A DNA stretch of 64,000 bases from positions 1 to 64,000 of the forward strand of contig LBUS01000006.1 in assembly GCA_000992695.1 (NCBI GenBank). The letters run 5' to 3'. Below, in pieces: positions 28,201 through 35,862 of the stretch. Origin of the DNA: Candidatus Peregrinibacteria bacterium GW2011_GWF2_38_29. Lineage in GTDB: Bacteria; Patescibacteriota; Gracilibacteria; UBA1369; UBA12463. A program made the translations under genes and the position numbers. Numbering within the stretch: position 1 is the first letter of the stretch; the number at the start of each line of letters is the position of its first letter. Under the pieces are notes generated by a model. That model did not search any database. It saw only the letters and a list, made by a program, of their open reading frames with translations, and was not told the origin of the DNA.

Positions 28201-31200
28201 CACGTTCAACGGAATGATTATGGGCGCTGATAAATTTGCCGGAGGACAAGGAATGCAAACCATGGGAGGCTTGGGAATGCAAGATTTCAACATGGGAACA
28301 ATGGGTATGACTCCTATTTCTGCAATGCCAATGAATTCAATGGCAAGCGCAACAACAAAGTTTTTCATAAGATTCCCTGTAGCGACACAAATCCCAACAG
28401 GTGGGTGGGTGGAACTTACTTTCCCTGCAGGATTTACAGTAACAGGTGTAAAACAAGATGCACAAAGCCCAATGAAAACAGACTTCAATGGACCGGCAAC
28501 GGGCACGCCAACGTTTGCAACAAATCTAACAAGTATAACTCCAACTCCAACTGATGGAGCCGGAGCACAGGCAAATGACGGAGTCGGATATATCGCGGCG
28601 GCAAATAAAGTTTATGTAAAATTATCAGGAGCAACGAGCGCGTCCGACTTTATACAAATTGATTTGGATGGAATCACAAACGCAAGCGAACCAAAAGACT
28701 CTTCAAGCTCCGGATACAGTTTGCAAATTAAAACGTTTAATAGCTCCGGCGCTCTTTTGGAAGGAATGACAACAATGCCATTCTTCATCAGCTCATCGGG
28801 AACAGGCAGTATTGGCGGACGCATAACGGCAAGCTCAACCGGAATAAACGGAGTAACTGTTTATATTGGCTCTCCGTTTACAGGTCCAATGGAAACAACA
28901 ACGGCAAATAATGCCAATGGAGGAGGTGAAGATGGAGAATATAAATTTTCAAATCTTCCATCAGGACAATACATGATCTTTACTCAACCAAACTTCACGG
29001 TTGGAGAAACAACTTATAACGGAAAATCGAATCCGGAACCTATAACTGTAAGCGGAACCACGGTAAAAAATATTTCAATTACAGCTTCAAACGGAACAAC
29101 GGGAGCAACACAACCTATAACCATTAGCTACACATCTGAAAGCCTAGCGGCTATAACAAGCCTTGGATTTAATGACAGCATAGACGTATTCGCCAATAGC
29201 CCAAAAGGATTTGTTTCACAAACAATTGCGCGCGCGTCTTTAACCGGAACAAGCAAAACGGTCAATTTATATTTACCAACAGCAGGAGATTGGATGGTCG
29301 GCATTGGTCCGGCTATGCCAAAAGGCCCAATGGCGGGAACACCATCGCAAATGAACTGGATTCCGGGACCTTCAAGAAATGTAATGATTACACAAAGTGA
29401 TATTGGAGGAGCCTCAAAAAGCGCAATTCCATTTACAATGAGCATAGCGGATAAAGCGATTACAGGAAAAGTTCTCGACGCATCCGGCACGGCAATATCA
29501 AATGCTGAAATTTATGCTTATAACCCAAAAGGAGGAACGGGAAGCCACACAACATCCGCGACAGACGGAACATTCACGTTAAACGTAACAGAGGGAACAT
29601 ATAAAGTCGGTGCATTTTTACCGGGCATGCCAAATTCGGGAGAAATTGCAATATTGGTTTCCGGAAGCAGTTTTTACGTTGACGGCTCCCCAACAGCTTC
29701 AACGGGATCATCCGGAGACAATCCATTCAACTTAAAAATTAATAAATCAAACTCTGCATTAACGATCCAAGGAAGAGTAACTGATGGAACTAATGCAATT
29801 TCAAATTCAGCAGTATGGAGCCATAGAACGGATTCCCCTGCCCCACCAATACATTCCAAAACAGACAACACCGGAAATTACACATTATACGTTTCAGCAG
29901 GAACATGGATGGTTGAAGCGGACGCCCCGGGATATGGGTACATGGGATCAAAAACATTAACCGTCACAACGTCAAATCTCGCAAATCAAGATTTCACAGT
30001 TGCAAACGACCAAGGAAGTATTTCCGGAACAATCAACATCCCCGGCACATCCGATGACTCCGGCGTAATAGTAACCGCGTACTGCACGGATGGTACAAAT
30101 GAAACAACAACGGCCGCAGATGGAACATATACAATGAACGTACCGGACGGAACTTGTACGGTAAGAGCAAATATTCCGGGAACCGGCGAACTTGCTCCTC
30201 AAACGGTAGCGGTGGATGGAACGGAAACAGGAAAAGACTTTGCGGTTGCAACTCCACAAACATTCACAATAACGCTCAACGAAGCGGTTAGTGAAGATAC
30301 CGAAATAAATTTATTCAATGCAACCGGACAAGGAAATGAAATAATAATTCCCGCAGGAAGCACATCAGCATCAGTGACCGTACCGGAAGGAACATATTAC
30401 TTAGATACAGACATCCCGGGAATTCCATTGTCCGATGTGGAAACAACCGGTGCGGAATTTAATAATGTAAACGGAACGCCGGGTGAAAACAACGAAATAA
30501 ATATTGACGGGACCGGTGACAGCATAGTCCTTACCCTCCCAACGATATATTCGGTTTCAGGACAAATAACCAGCTCGAGCACGGGAATCAACGATGTAAC
30601 TATTTCCATTTACAATACAACATCAAAAGAAACCTTTGCCGTCACAACATCGAATGATGCGGCAGGAGGAGGATTAGACGGAGAATATTTAATAAAACTT
30701 CCGGCCGGAACATACAGCATTTCAGCGGATAAATCGGGGTACTCCTCTACTCCAATCGATGTAACGGTAGCAGACACTTCAACGGGAAACAATATAGCTC
30801 TAACTGTAAACTCAAGAACCATAGCCGGAACAGTTTTGGCGGGAGGAGTTGCAGCAGCAGACACAAAAGTTTATGCAGAAGCATCAGGTGGTGGATTTGC
30901 TTCAACTACAACTTCAACAGACGGAACATATATACTATCCGTAAAACCGGGAATCTGGACAATAAACGCAAAATTAGACGGATATGCGGAAGGAACGGCA
31001 CTGCAAGTTGATGTAACCGCAGCCAACGAAACGGGAAAAAACTTTTCATTAACTGCATTAACGGGAGCGGATATTCCAAGCGCTCCACAAAGCGAAACCG
31101 TTGTTCCAAGCACAGGAGGAATTATTAGCGACACAGGAACAAATACAGAAATCCTTGTACCGCCAAATGCTTTGGGATCCGGAACCGACGCGGGACAAGT

Positions 31201-32530
31201 CACTACAAAAGAAATAAGCGATGTATTTGAAACCCCAACAGCAATTCCAATCGGCTACGGACAAGAAATATCCGCATCAGATGCAAACGGAAATCCGATC
31301 ACAACATTAGATAACGAAGTAACATTCTCGCTATATTTAACTGCGGACGAATTAATCGCGGCAGGACTAGACACCCCAGCAGAAGCAGATCAATTAACAG
31401 TTGGATATTGGGACGATGGCGCAAACAACTGGGTGCCTCAATCATCAACAAAAGAATATTACGATGCAAGCGGGAATATTATTCCTTATACAACGGTTGA
31501 AGCTGCGGGAACATTATTAGCGGCAAACGTAGACTACGTATACTTAGTTGCAGAAACGGATCACTTCACGACATTTGCCCCAATCCTCCCAACAGGCCCA
31601 ACTCCACCGGCAACACCGGCAACACCAACTGCAACAGCAGGAAGTGGACAAGTCACATTAACTTGGACAAAAAACAGCGAAGCAGATATGTCCAGCTATA
31701 ACATCTGGGAAGCGAATGTATCAGAAGGAGTTGCAACAACACTACTCCAGTCCGCTTGTGGCACAACAACGTGTACAAAAACGATCACAGGCCTAACAAA
31801 TGGAACTACATATTCATATCAGATTATCGCCGTTGATACAGATGGCAACGAATCTGCAGGATCAACAGCAGCTTCAGTAACTCCGGCAGCCAGCGTAACG
31901 GGAGGTGGCGCCATTATACAGTTAGCATTAACGCCGGAAACCCCTAAAAGCACAAACGAAACAACCATAACACCGTCAATAAAAAGCATAACGGATATTG
32001 CCGGACATTGGGCAAAAACATTTATCGAGGATCTTTTTGCAAAAAAGGTTATATCCGGGACAGACGCAACCCACTATAGTCCTAACAAACCTATAACCAG
32101 AGCCGAGTTCACAAAAATCGCGATAAATATGTTTAACATCCAAGTCAACAACAGCCTCATGACAACTTCATTCAAAGATGTTAAAACGAGCGATTGGTTC
32201 GCACCTTATGTAGAAGCGGCTTACGGCAAACAAATTATTGCGGGCTATGAAAATAATCTGTTTAAACCAAATCAACCGATCAATAGGGCTGAAGCGGTAA
32301 AAATTCTATTCGATGCCGCAAAAATAAAAGTGGATGAAATTGTGTTTAGCGCAAAATTCCCTGATGTAAAAAATACCGACTGGTACGCAAAATACGTTGA
32401 ATACGCCGCAAACAATAAAATCGTTAATGGCTACGAAAACGGCATGTTCAACCCATCCAATAACATAACCAGAGCCGAAGCGGCAAAGATTGCTTCACTT
32501 TTACTTGGATTAACAGTTCAAGCAAAATAA
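25238..32530 (+). CDS. Giant secreted SLH-domain surface protein
   Basis: 2430 residues. A signal peptide is clear at 1-33 (ILTITLIAMMTIQIAPPVKA). Ig-like Big_5-type domains start near 480, 635, 790 and 875 (ISIDFDRQMDATTF, FRVKFDEAMDQSL). At least six carboxypeptidase-regulatory-like beta domains start near 1190, 1405, 1505, 1590, 1770 and 1860 (each G-x-I/V-x-G...YT/YKF). A ZU5/GAIN-like segment spans ~1955-2110 and a fibronectin III-like domain ~2120-2215. Three SLH domains (~2250-2425; FPDVKNTDWYAKYVEYA, NRAEAVKIL) should anchor it to the cell-wall polymer. Gly/Met-rich stretches lie near 615 and 990-1040. Probably the S-layer or a major surface fibre and a possible glycan acceptor (inference). 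Confidence 0.92.
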   Translation: MKTSTWLSRVLSRILTITLIAMMTIQIAPPVKATIVAGDHFTLTVADDATSMDSGGTLVFTAKSYNSLNEAKALTGSDKACVEINNPSTFSPSTYVDVTAVGAGLTVTNVGSGSNPHQGGSGMYPTESSDISGSNNNLVCFNMAVGDSDTNTFTVRATSNFGIYVYTNGVTINDNSETYPGKDFAMITVNSASGGADHLVANIAASTAETNAEIPVTITQVNAGGGIVSSALTDVMVTLLSSIPSSAESNVITSSSEHGLSVNDFIKFSFAANNTSATYLVSTVSSPTTFKVIGPTNNFIAGGFTKLTPSSTSSGASNSMHATTPGTISSNTASTISMQATGNITVPGGVAIQGCTDAKYIASSKTADSISVIGPTACTPTPGGNITSLTLTPGTESSYTLNGSSAYIYSINGTPTGNTTTTYAADQSLTNGVLNVVIKASEAETILVSASSDTLASDETDVNDSVIISSASSLTIKGYGPPNNQNGVPTNAPIDIMFNRSPSSESITFPLTNTADSAISISSGGVPTTGVWEVFAENYGDFSFYRTKFTPTSGMLTASTVYTVSILKSFVSTLELPEGSTSLTDAGSSYTFAITTGTGGGDFTQPQDGGNAPGGMGGGFTGTFGGSVPPMANLGYPRPGSWDVPTNISKISIDFDRQMDATTFTNTNIYLKKIVNGVEVDPIVTTTVSPTTGTSQNASLAITGTLAANSEYRVVVTRNVKDPKGTQLAGMPLDDDGNPLQSFGFGFNNMGSFKENFRTGSGTSTITASLMGSNLDKYNSSGTITGVPTSIIPRASFNGPLDPSTVNSTNVTLRKGSSPVTGTVNYKGESNVIEFATSTTLLANTIYTFNVSTSVTSVTGAAISEVTKTFTTGSEDITAPQLVFSEADNYGFRVKFDEAMDQSLAENKAYYTLKTCSGSAVSPDGSSCTGEGSVTTVSLMTGVNAHYDTFENSVWFDGLTLTANDGFYIAINSSVKDAAGNAINSSYDTFNGMIMGADKFAGGQGMQTMGGLGMQDFNMGTMGMTPISAMPMNSMASATTKFFIRFPVATQIPTGGWVELTFPAGFTVTGVKQDAQSPMKTDFNGPATGTPTFATNLTSITPTPTDGAGAQANDGVGYIAAANKVYVKLSGATSASDFIQIDLDGITNASEPKDSSSSGYSLQIKTFNSSGALLEGMTTMPFFISSSGTGSIGGRITASSTGINGVTVYIGSPFTGPMETTTANNANGGGEDGEYKFSNLPSGQYMIFTQPNFTVGETTYNGKSNPEPITVSGTTVKNISITASNGTTGATQPITISYTSESLAAITSLGFNDSIDVFANSPKGFVSQTIARASLTGTSKTVNLYLPTAGDWMVGIGPAMPKGPMAGTPSQMNWIPGPSRNVMITQSDIGGASKSAIPFTMSIADKAITGKVLDASGTAISNAEIYAYNPKGGTGSHTTSATDGTFTLNVTEGTYKVGAFLPGMPNSGEIAILVSGSSFYVDGSPTASTGSSGDNPFNLKINKSNSALTIQGRVTDGTNAISNSAVWSHRTDSPAPPIHSKTDNTGNYTLYVSAGTWMVEADAPGYGYMGSKTLTVTTSNLANQDFTVANDQGSISGTINIPGTSDDSGVIVTAYCTDGTNETTTAADGTYTMNVPDGTCTVRANIPGTGELAPQTVAVDGTETGKDFAVATPQTFTITLNEAVSEDTEINLFNATGQGNEIIIPAGSTSASVTVPEGTYYLDTDIPGIPLSDVETTGAEFNNVNGTPGENNEINIDGTGDSIVLTLPTIYSVSGQITSSSTGINDVTISIYNTTSKETFAVTTSNDAAGGGLDGEYLIKLPAGTYSISADKSGYSSTPIDVTVADTSTGNNIALTVNSRTIAGTVLAGGVAAADTKVYAEASGGGFASTTTSTDGTYILSVKPGIWTINAKLDGYAEGTALQVDVTAANETGKNFSLTALTGADIPSAPQSETVVPSTGGIISDTGTNTEILVPPNALGSGTDAGQVTTKEISDVFETPTAIPIGYGQEISASDANGNPITTLDNEVTFSLYLTADELIAAGLDTPAEADQLTVGYWDDGANNWVPQSSTKEYYDASGNIIPYTTVEAAGTLLAANVDYVYLVAETDHFTTFAPILPTGPTPPATPATPTATAGSGQVTLTWTKNSEADMSSYNIWEANVSEGVATTLLQSACGTTTCTKTITGLTNGTTYSYQIIAVDTDGNESAGSTAASVTPAASVTGGGAIIQLALTPETPKSTNETTITPSIKSITDIAGHWAKTFIEDLFAKKVISGTDATHYSPNKPITRAEFTKIAINMFNIQVNNSLMTTSFKDVKTSDWFAPYVEAAYGKQIIAGYENNLFKPNQPINRAEAVKILFDAAKIKVDEIVFSAKFPDVKNTDWYAKYVEYAANNKIVNGYENGMFNPSNNITRAEAAKIASLLLGLTVQAK

Positions 32531-32558
32531 ACCAAATAAATAGATAAACAAAACATCG

Positions 32559-32587
32559 AAAGGGCGCTTAAAAAAGGCGCCCTTTTT
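32559..32587 (+). terminator. Intrinsic terminator of the SLH protein gene
   Basis: A perfect stem AAGGGCGC/GCGCCCTT with an A-rich loop is followed by a run of T, 29 nt after the stop codon. It is the clearest rho-independent terminator in the window. Confidence 0.9.
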
Positions 32588-32612
32588 AAATAACTATAAG
32601 CCTCCAATCTAT

Positions 32613-32641
32613 TTGACAAAATCTATTTTTATAATTATAAT
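32613..32641 (+). promoter_or_regulatory. Promoter of the CYTH-domain gene
   Basis: TTGACA, 17 nt, TATAAT: a perfect consensus promoter ending 24 nt before the ATG at 32666 and starting 25 nt after the terminator. Confidence 0.85.
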
Positions 32642-32665
32642 TTAACCAACTTAAACAATACACAC

Positions 32666-33814
32666 ATGTTAGACGAAAGTTTTTCAACTCATGACCAACT
32701 TGTAGCAGAAGTTAACGCAAGCATGATAGAGCTTAGAATAAACGCAGAAACAAATACAAGCGTTGCAAGCGTGGCCAGGGATTTGCTAAGTTCAGGCCGT
32801 GAAAGCCTTATTCTTTTTGGCGATGAAACAACAGAAGCATTAAGAGAAGGAATCAATCTTACTTCGGACAGCCCAAAAGCTATTGGAATGTCCCTTAGAT
32901 ACAACGACTCATTAACCGACGATGATGGAAAGCCTGGCCAAATTTCAATACTAAAAACCGTGTTAAAAATTTCCGAAAAAACACGCACAAGAATTGCCAA
33001 GTCTCAACCAAGTGTTGCGCAAAATTTATTAAACACAGAGCGTGATATTTCAGCGGCAATAGATCGCATGGAGGCATTTAACGCAACGGGAGAAAAGGTA
33101 AAAGAACAAAAACCTCAAGAACAATTGATTTTCCTCGCAAGAAGACTGCTTCATCAAATTGCAGACAAACGCACACAAGGAAAGGTTTGCACGGGCTTTA
33201 CAACCGATCCAACGTATGAAGAAAAAGATGCCGAAACAAGTAGATTAAGATATAGACAAGGAGATAAATTCATTAAAGAAAAACAACAAGAGCGCACAGA
33301 ATTAGAAATAAAATATAGCGTTGATCAAACGCACCCTGATTTCCCAGACCTAAGAAAGCTTTATTATGCAGGTCAATTTGAAGATCACGAACAGATCTAT
33401 TTATTCTCGGCACCAACCGAAGGAGATATGCCCGCTTACGAATTTCGCATACGTAAAATAACACATGAAAATGACAGAGAATCGTTTTACGGCACAATAA
33501 AATCCGGGACAGAACAAGCAAGGCAAGAGATTGAATTTGAAATAACTAAAGACCTTTATTATGCGTTTAATGAGATTCGTCCAAAAGAATATAAAAAACT
33601 ACACAAACGCAGATATTTTATAGAAAAAAATGGCGATACTGTCACGACAATTGATAGATTAGAACTTGACGGCAAGGAAGATTTTTCAGCAGAAGTTGAA
33701 TTCACAAATGGCGAAATTCCGGCAAACTATCAAGCCCCATCATGGACGACCGAAGAAAGAAAAGAGAGAAAATACGCCATGGTTTTAGTCGCAAAAGACG
33801 GAATAACCTGGTAG
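32666..33814 (+). CDS. CYTH-like (triphosphate tunnel) domain protein with helical N-terminus
   Basis: 382 residues. The first ~200 are helical and unrecognised. From ~210 there is a CYTH-like pattern: the ExExK start motif (TELEIKYSV), an Arg/Lys strand (YEFRIRKIT), and late strands HKRRYFIEKNGDTVTTIDRLEL followed by FSAEVEFTNGEI, whose AEVEF is typical for the fold. CYTH proteins act on triphosphates: adenylate cyclase class IV, thiamine triphosphatase, polyphosphatases. Which activity applies, and whether the N-terminal part regulates it, cannot be told. Monocistronic behind a consensus promoter. The CYTH call rests on motif reading alone. Confidence 0.6.
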   Translation: MLDESFSTHDQLVAEVNASMIELRINAETNTSVASVARDLLSSGRESLILFGDETTEALREGINLTSDSPKAIGMSLRYNDSLTDDDGKPGQISILKTVLKISEKTRTRIAKSQPSVAQNLLNTERDISAAIDRMEAFNATGEKVKEQKPQEQLIFLARRLLHQIADKRTQGKVCTGFTTDPTYEEKDAETSRLRYRQGDKFIKEKQQERTELEIKYSVDQTHPDFPDLRKLYYAGQFEDHEQIYLFSAPTEGDMPAYEFRIRKITHENDRESFYGTIKSGTEQARQEIEFEITKDLYYAFNEIRPKEYKKLHKRRYFIEKNGDTVTTIDRLELDGKEDFSAEVEFTNGEIPANYQAPSWTTEERKERKYAMVLVAKDGITW

Positions 33815-33842
33815 AACATCTCTAAAGGTTACAAAATTTCGA

Positions 33843-33871
33843 TTGATTTTAAATTATTTTTGTAATACAAT
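33843..33871 (+). promoter_or_regulatory. Promoter of the toxin-antitoxin pair
   Basis: TTGATT, 17 nt, TACAAT. The -10 element is embedded in the tandem palindromic repeat at 33860-33881. Confidence 0.65.
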
Positions 33872-33881
33872 TGTAATACAA
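33860..33881 (+). promoter_or_regulatory. Tandem palindromic operator of the toxin-antitoxin pair
   Basis: Two head-to-tail copies of the 11-bp palindrome TTGTAATACAA cover the -10 and the likely start site, 17 nt before the antitoxin ATG. This is the arrangement expected for autoregulation by a dimeric ribbon-helix-helix antitoxin. Confidence 0.7.
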
Positions 33882-33898
33882 AATTTAAACAATCCAAT

Positions 33899-34126
33899 AT
33901 GCGTTCAATCTTAAGTATTTCCCTGCCTGCGTCGATAAAAAAAGAAATTGAAAAAAGAGCAAAAAAAGCCAACCAAACCACAAGTTCTTATATTATTCGC
34001 GTTATGAATCTTGAAAAAAGCCTTATTTCCGAGGAAGAATTAGTAAAAATGGCAACCCAAGCGGAAAAAGACTACGAGCTTGGAAAAACAAAAAAATTAG
34101 CTAGTTTAAAAGATTTAATAAGCTAA
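33899..34126 (+). CDS. Ribbon-helix-helix antitoxin
   Basis: A 75-residue protein. The N-terminus has the strand-helix-helix pattern of MetJ/Arc-type repressors (SILSISLPASIKKEIEKRAKKANQTTSSYIIRVM). The rest is a charged helix likely to wrap the toxin (SEEELVKMATQAEKDYELG). It should neutralise the RelE-like protein encoded one base after its stop codon, and repress its own promoter through the palindromes upstream. Confidence 0.82.
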   Translation: MRSILSISLPASIKKEIEKRAKKANQTTSSYIIRVMNLEKSLISEEELVKMATQAEKDYELGKTKKLASLKDLIS

Positions 34127-34127
34127 T

Positions 34128-34394
34128 ATGCAAATCAAAGAAATTCACTATAACAGTGAATTCGTCAAACAATTCTCGAGTCTTCCAAAAAATATTCAAA
34201 AAAAAGCCTACGAAAAAGAAGCTCTTTTCAGAAAAAATCTATTTCACCCATCGCTAAGGCTTCACAAATTAAAAGGCAAACTCCAAGGGCTGTGGAGCAT
34301 TTCAATAGACATGAAATACCGAATAATCTTCAAGCCCCTGGAAAACGGCGTAATTTTATTTATCAGCGTTGGAGTGCATGCAATTTACGAATAA
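34128..34394 (+). CDS. RelE/ParE-superfamily toxin
   Basis: An 88-residue basic protein with the RelE fold pattern: KEIHYNSEFVKQFSSLPKNIQKKAYEK, then LHKLKGKLQGLWSISIDMKYRIIFKP, and a final strand VILFISVGVHAIYE. The K-L-x-G...L-W-S-I...YRI core is typical of YafQ/HigB-like mRNA interferases. It could cleave mRNA on the ribosome or, as ParE, poison gyrase; sequence alone does not decide. It follows the antitoxin by one base. Confidence 0.85.
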   Translation: MQIKEIHYNSEFVKQFSSLPKNIQKKAYEKEALFRKNLFHPSLRLHKLKGKLQGLWSISIDMKYRIIFKPLENGVILFISVGVHAIYE

Positions 34395-34572
34395 TATAAA
34401 AAATCAATATAATGAAAATCGCGTCAAAAGCTCTAAAAAAAGCTATAAAGGCTCATCTTCAAAGTCGTTAGACAAAGGGATCTTCTATAAAACTGATAAA
34501 AATTGTTTCGGAATTAATTTTCCGATTGGAATAGACGCAAAAAAGCTAATTTCAAAACTAAAAAACCAATAA
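34369..34572 (+). CDS. Possible small basic protein downstream of the toxin
   Basis: A 67-residue open frame overlapping the toxin 3' end by 26 nt. The first half is Lys/Ser/Asn-rich. The second half (GIFYKTDKNCFGINFPIGIDAKKLISKL) reads like a real folded segment. A start inside the toxin and no family match make this uncertain; it may be noise or a third gene of the module. Confidence 0.3.
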   Translation: MECMQFTNNIKNQYNENRVKSSKKSYKGSSSKSLDKGIFYKTDKNCFGINFPIGIDAKKLISKLKNQ

Positions 34573-34582
34573 AAAATATCGT

Positions 34583-34963
34583 CTATACTAGCCTAATGCA
34601 TCCCGCAATAGCACCTCTAACTTTTCTACCTCTAGAAAATAATTCGTCGCAAGCGCTTGCATAATCCACAGGCGTGAATTGCGAATCGGGTTGCACTGTT
34701 ACCTCTCTACCATTGTGAACAAATTTAACAACTTTCCCTTGCTCGCGAGCAAGCTTCAAAGCAAACTCTGAAACTTCGCGCAAAGTACAAGCCGAAGGCA
34801 GCCTATCTCCAGTGACCAACTCCCCACCTTCTTCGCGAAAAGCTATTCTGATCATAAATTCTTGAGCAAAACCACCACCGCTAGTACAAGCTGCCTGCAA
34901 TAAATCATTGTCAATCCACGAAGGAATTTGGACATCGCCATAATGAGATAAATCTATAGACAT
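34583..34963 (-). CDS. Protein of unknown function (126 residues)
   Basis: I choose the ATG at 34963 (MSIDLSHYGDVQIPSW), because the first 19 residues of the longer frame are a hydrophobic-aromatic run lying on the likely promoter. It is a soluble small protein with three cysteines and a Gly-rich loop (CTSGGGFAQEFMIRI). It converges on the toxin-antitoxin operon. Family not recognised. Confidence 0.5.
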   Translation of the reverse strand: MSIDLSHYGDVQIPSWIDNDLLQAACTSGGGFAQEFMIRIAFREEGGELVTGDRLPSACTLREVSEFALKLAREQGKVVKFVHNGREVTVQPDSQFTPVDYASACDELFSRGRKVRGAIAGCIRLV

Positions 34964-34990
34964 AAAATTTTTATTAATAAATAAGAAGAT

Positions 34991-35020
34991 ATAATAAGCC
35001 CTAATGATTCTATAATGCAA
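34991..35020 (-). promoter_or_regulatory. Possible promoter of the 126-residue orphan gene
   Basis: Minus strand: TTGCAT, 18 nt, TATTAT, ending 28 nt before the chosen ATG. It overlaps the N-terminal extension of the longer open frame. Confidence 0.4.
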
Positions 35021-35095
35021 GACATTTGACTATAAAAGCATAAGTTGAAGAACTTAAACAAAGCACAAAAACGTTTTTCAAAACAACCATTAAAT

Positions 35096-35124
35096 TTGAC
35101 GTATTCTTAAAAATACGGTATACT
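35096..35124 (+). promoter_or_regulatory. Promoter with internal inverted repeat, 73-residue gene
   Basis: TTGACG, 17 nt, TATACT, ending 28 nt before the ATG at 35153. The spacer region holds an inverted repeat, CGTATT-6nt-AATACG (35100-35117), which could be a repressor site. Confidence 0.7.
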
Positions 35125-35152
35125 ATAAAAGTAATAATAAACTAACAAAATC

Positions 35153-35374
35153 ATGGCCTCAATAACACTAAACGTAAAGACGAAAACCGACTACCCGGAC
35201 ATAGATACAATAGATGCGACAGAAACAGCTATTATAAGAATACAAGATCTAACAAGAAATCCATTAGCTGTACACACAGGGCCTGAGGGTTGGACAATCG
35301 AAACTCCTGAAGAACTAGCCCCAAAAATAAGAAGCATTCTTGAAAGAACAAATCTAAGAATAATTGAAAATTAA
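35153..35374 (+). CDS. Small protein of unknown function (73 residues)
   Basis: A small acidic protein with a beta-strand-like start (ASITLNVKTKTDYPDIDTI) and mixed remainder (GPEGWTIETPEELAPKI). There is no membrane helix, signal or known motif. The strong promoter with a possible operator argues that it is a real, regulated gene. Its stop lies 6 nt from the encoded 3' end of the convergent tmRNA. Confidence 0.55.
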   Translation: MASITLNVKTKTDYPDIDTIDATETAIIRIQDLTRNPLAVHTGPEGWTIETPEELAPKIRSILERTNLRIIEN

Positions 35375-35379
35375 TTTTT

Positions 35380-35787
35380 TGGTGGAGATGCCGGGAGTCG
35401 AACCCGGGTCCAAAAAGCCACATCTCAAGCGCCTACAATCTTAGTTCGTTTGTTTTGCGCTAAATTGGATTAAAAGCGAACAAAAACCCAAAATAGCGGA
35501 CTGATATTTTTTCGACGTGCAGTATTCAGTTCTAAATTCGCACGCTTATCCTAAAAATTGTCGCCTTATCGCATCTATTAGGCATCAACGCGTAAGACGT
35601 TACCCGAAAAATTCAGGCAATTAGGCAAGGGCCAAAGCTGGTGCAAAAGCACGAGCAGCTCTAACGAATGCCATTTCATTTGCATTTTCTGCATTTGTTT
35701 TGCGCCAGACGGATATACGGGCGGACTAGCGCGACGCCCGGATTGCAACTTGAAAAGTAAAGCTTCCTGTCGAATCCTGTCATCCCC
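35380..35787 (-). ncRNA. ssrA: Transfer-messenger RNA (tmRNA, SsrA)
   Basis: The minus strand begins GGGGATGACAGGATTCGACAGG and ends with a T-arm and acceptor (GGTTCGACTCCCGGCATCTCCACCA). The two ends pair as a 7-bp tRNA-like acceptor stem (one G-U), and CCA is encoded. tmRNA rescues stalled ribosomes and adds a degradation tag. The best tag frame is AENANEMAFVRAARAFAPALALA followed by TAA (35692-35621), with a hydrophobic Ala/Leu end; at 23 residues it is long compared with the usual ~10-15. The resume codon is inferred from that frame only. The 72-residue ORF over this region is a shadow. Confidence 0.93.
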
Positions 35788-35828
35788 ATTTGTCAAAAAA
35801 CTATCTAAAAATCTTTACAGCAAATAAA

Positions 35829-35857
35829 ATGTTATAACAAAAATTACTTTACGTCAA
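35829..35857 (-). promoter_or_regulatory. Promoter of tmRNA
   Basis: Minus strand: TTGACG, 17 nt, TAACAT. It would give a precursor with about 35 extra 5' bases, to be removed by RNase P. A second TTGACA just before the mature 5' end is too close to act for this RNA. Confidence 0.45.
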
Positions 35858-35862
35858 GGCTA

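Noticed and set aside
26071-31264. Many antisense ORFs of 60-122 residues inside the SLH protein gene
   Set aside because: Shadows of a long repetitive Thr/Ser/Gly-rich gene with few T-rich codons; no starts or promoters of their own.
35232-35423. 63-residue minus-strand ORF
   Set aside because: Overlaps the tmRNA 3' end and the 73-residue gene; low-complexity hydrophobic sequence.
35578-35796. 72-residue minus-strand ORF
   Set aside because: It lies on the 5' part of the tmRNA, in a different frame from the likely tag.
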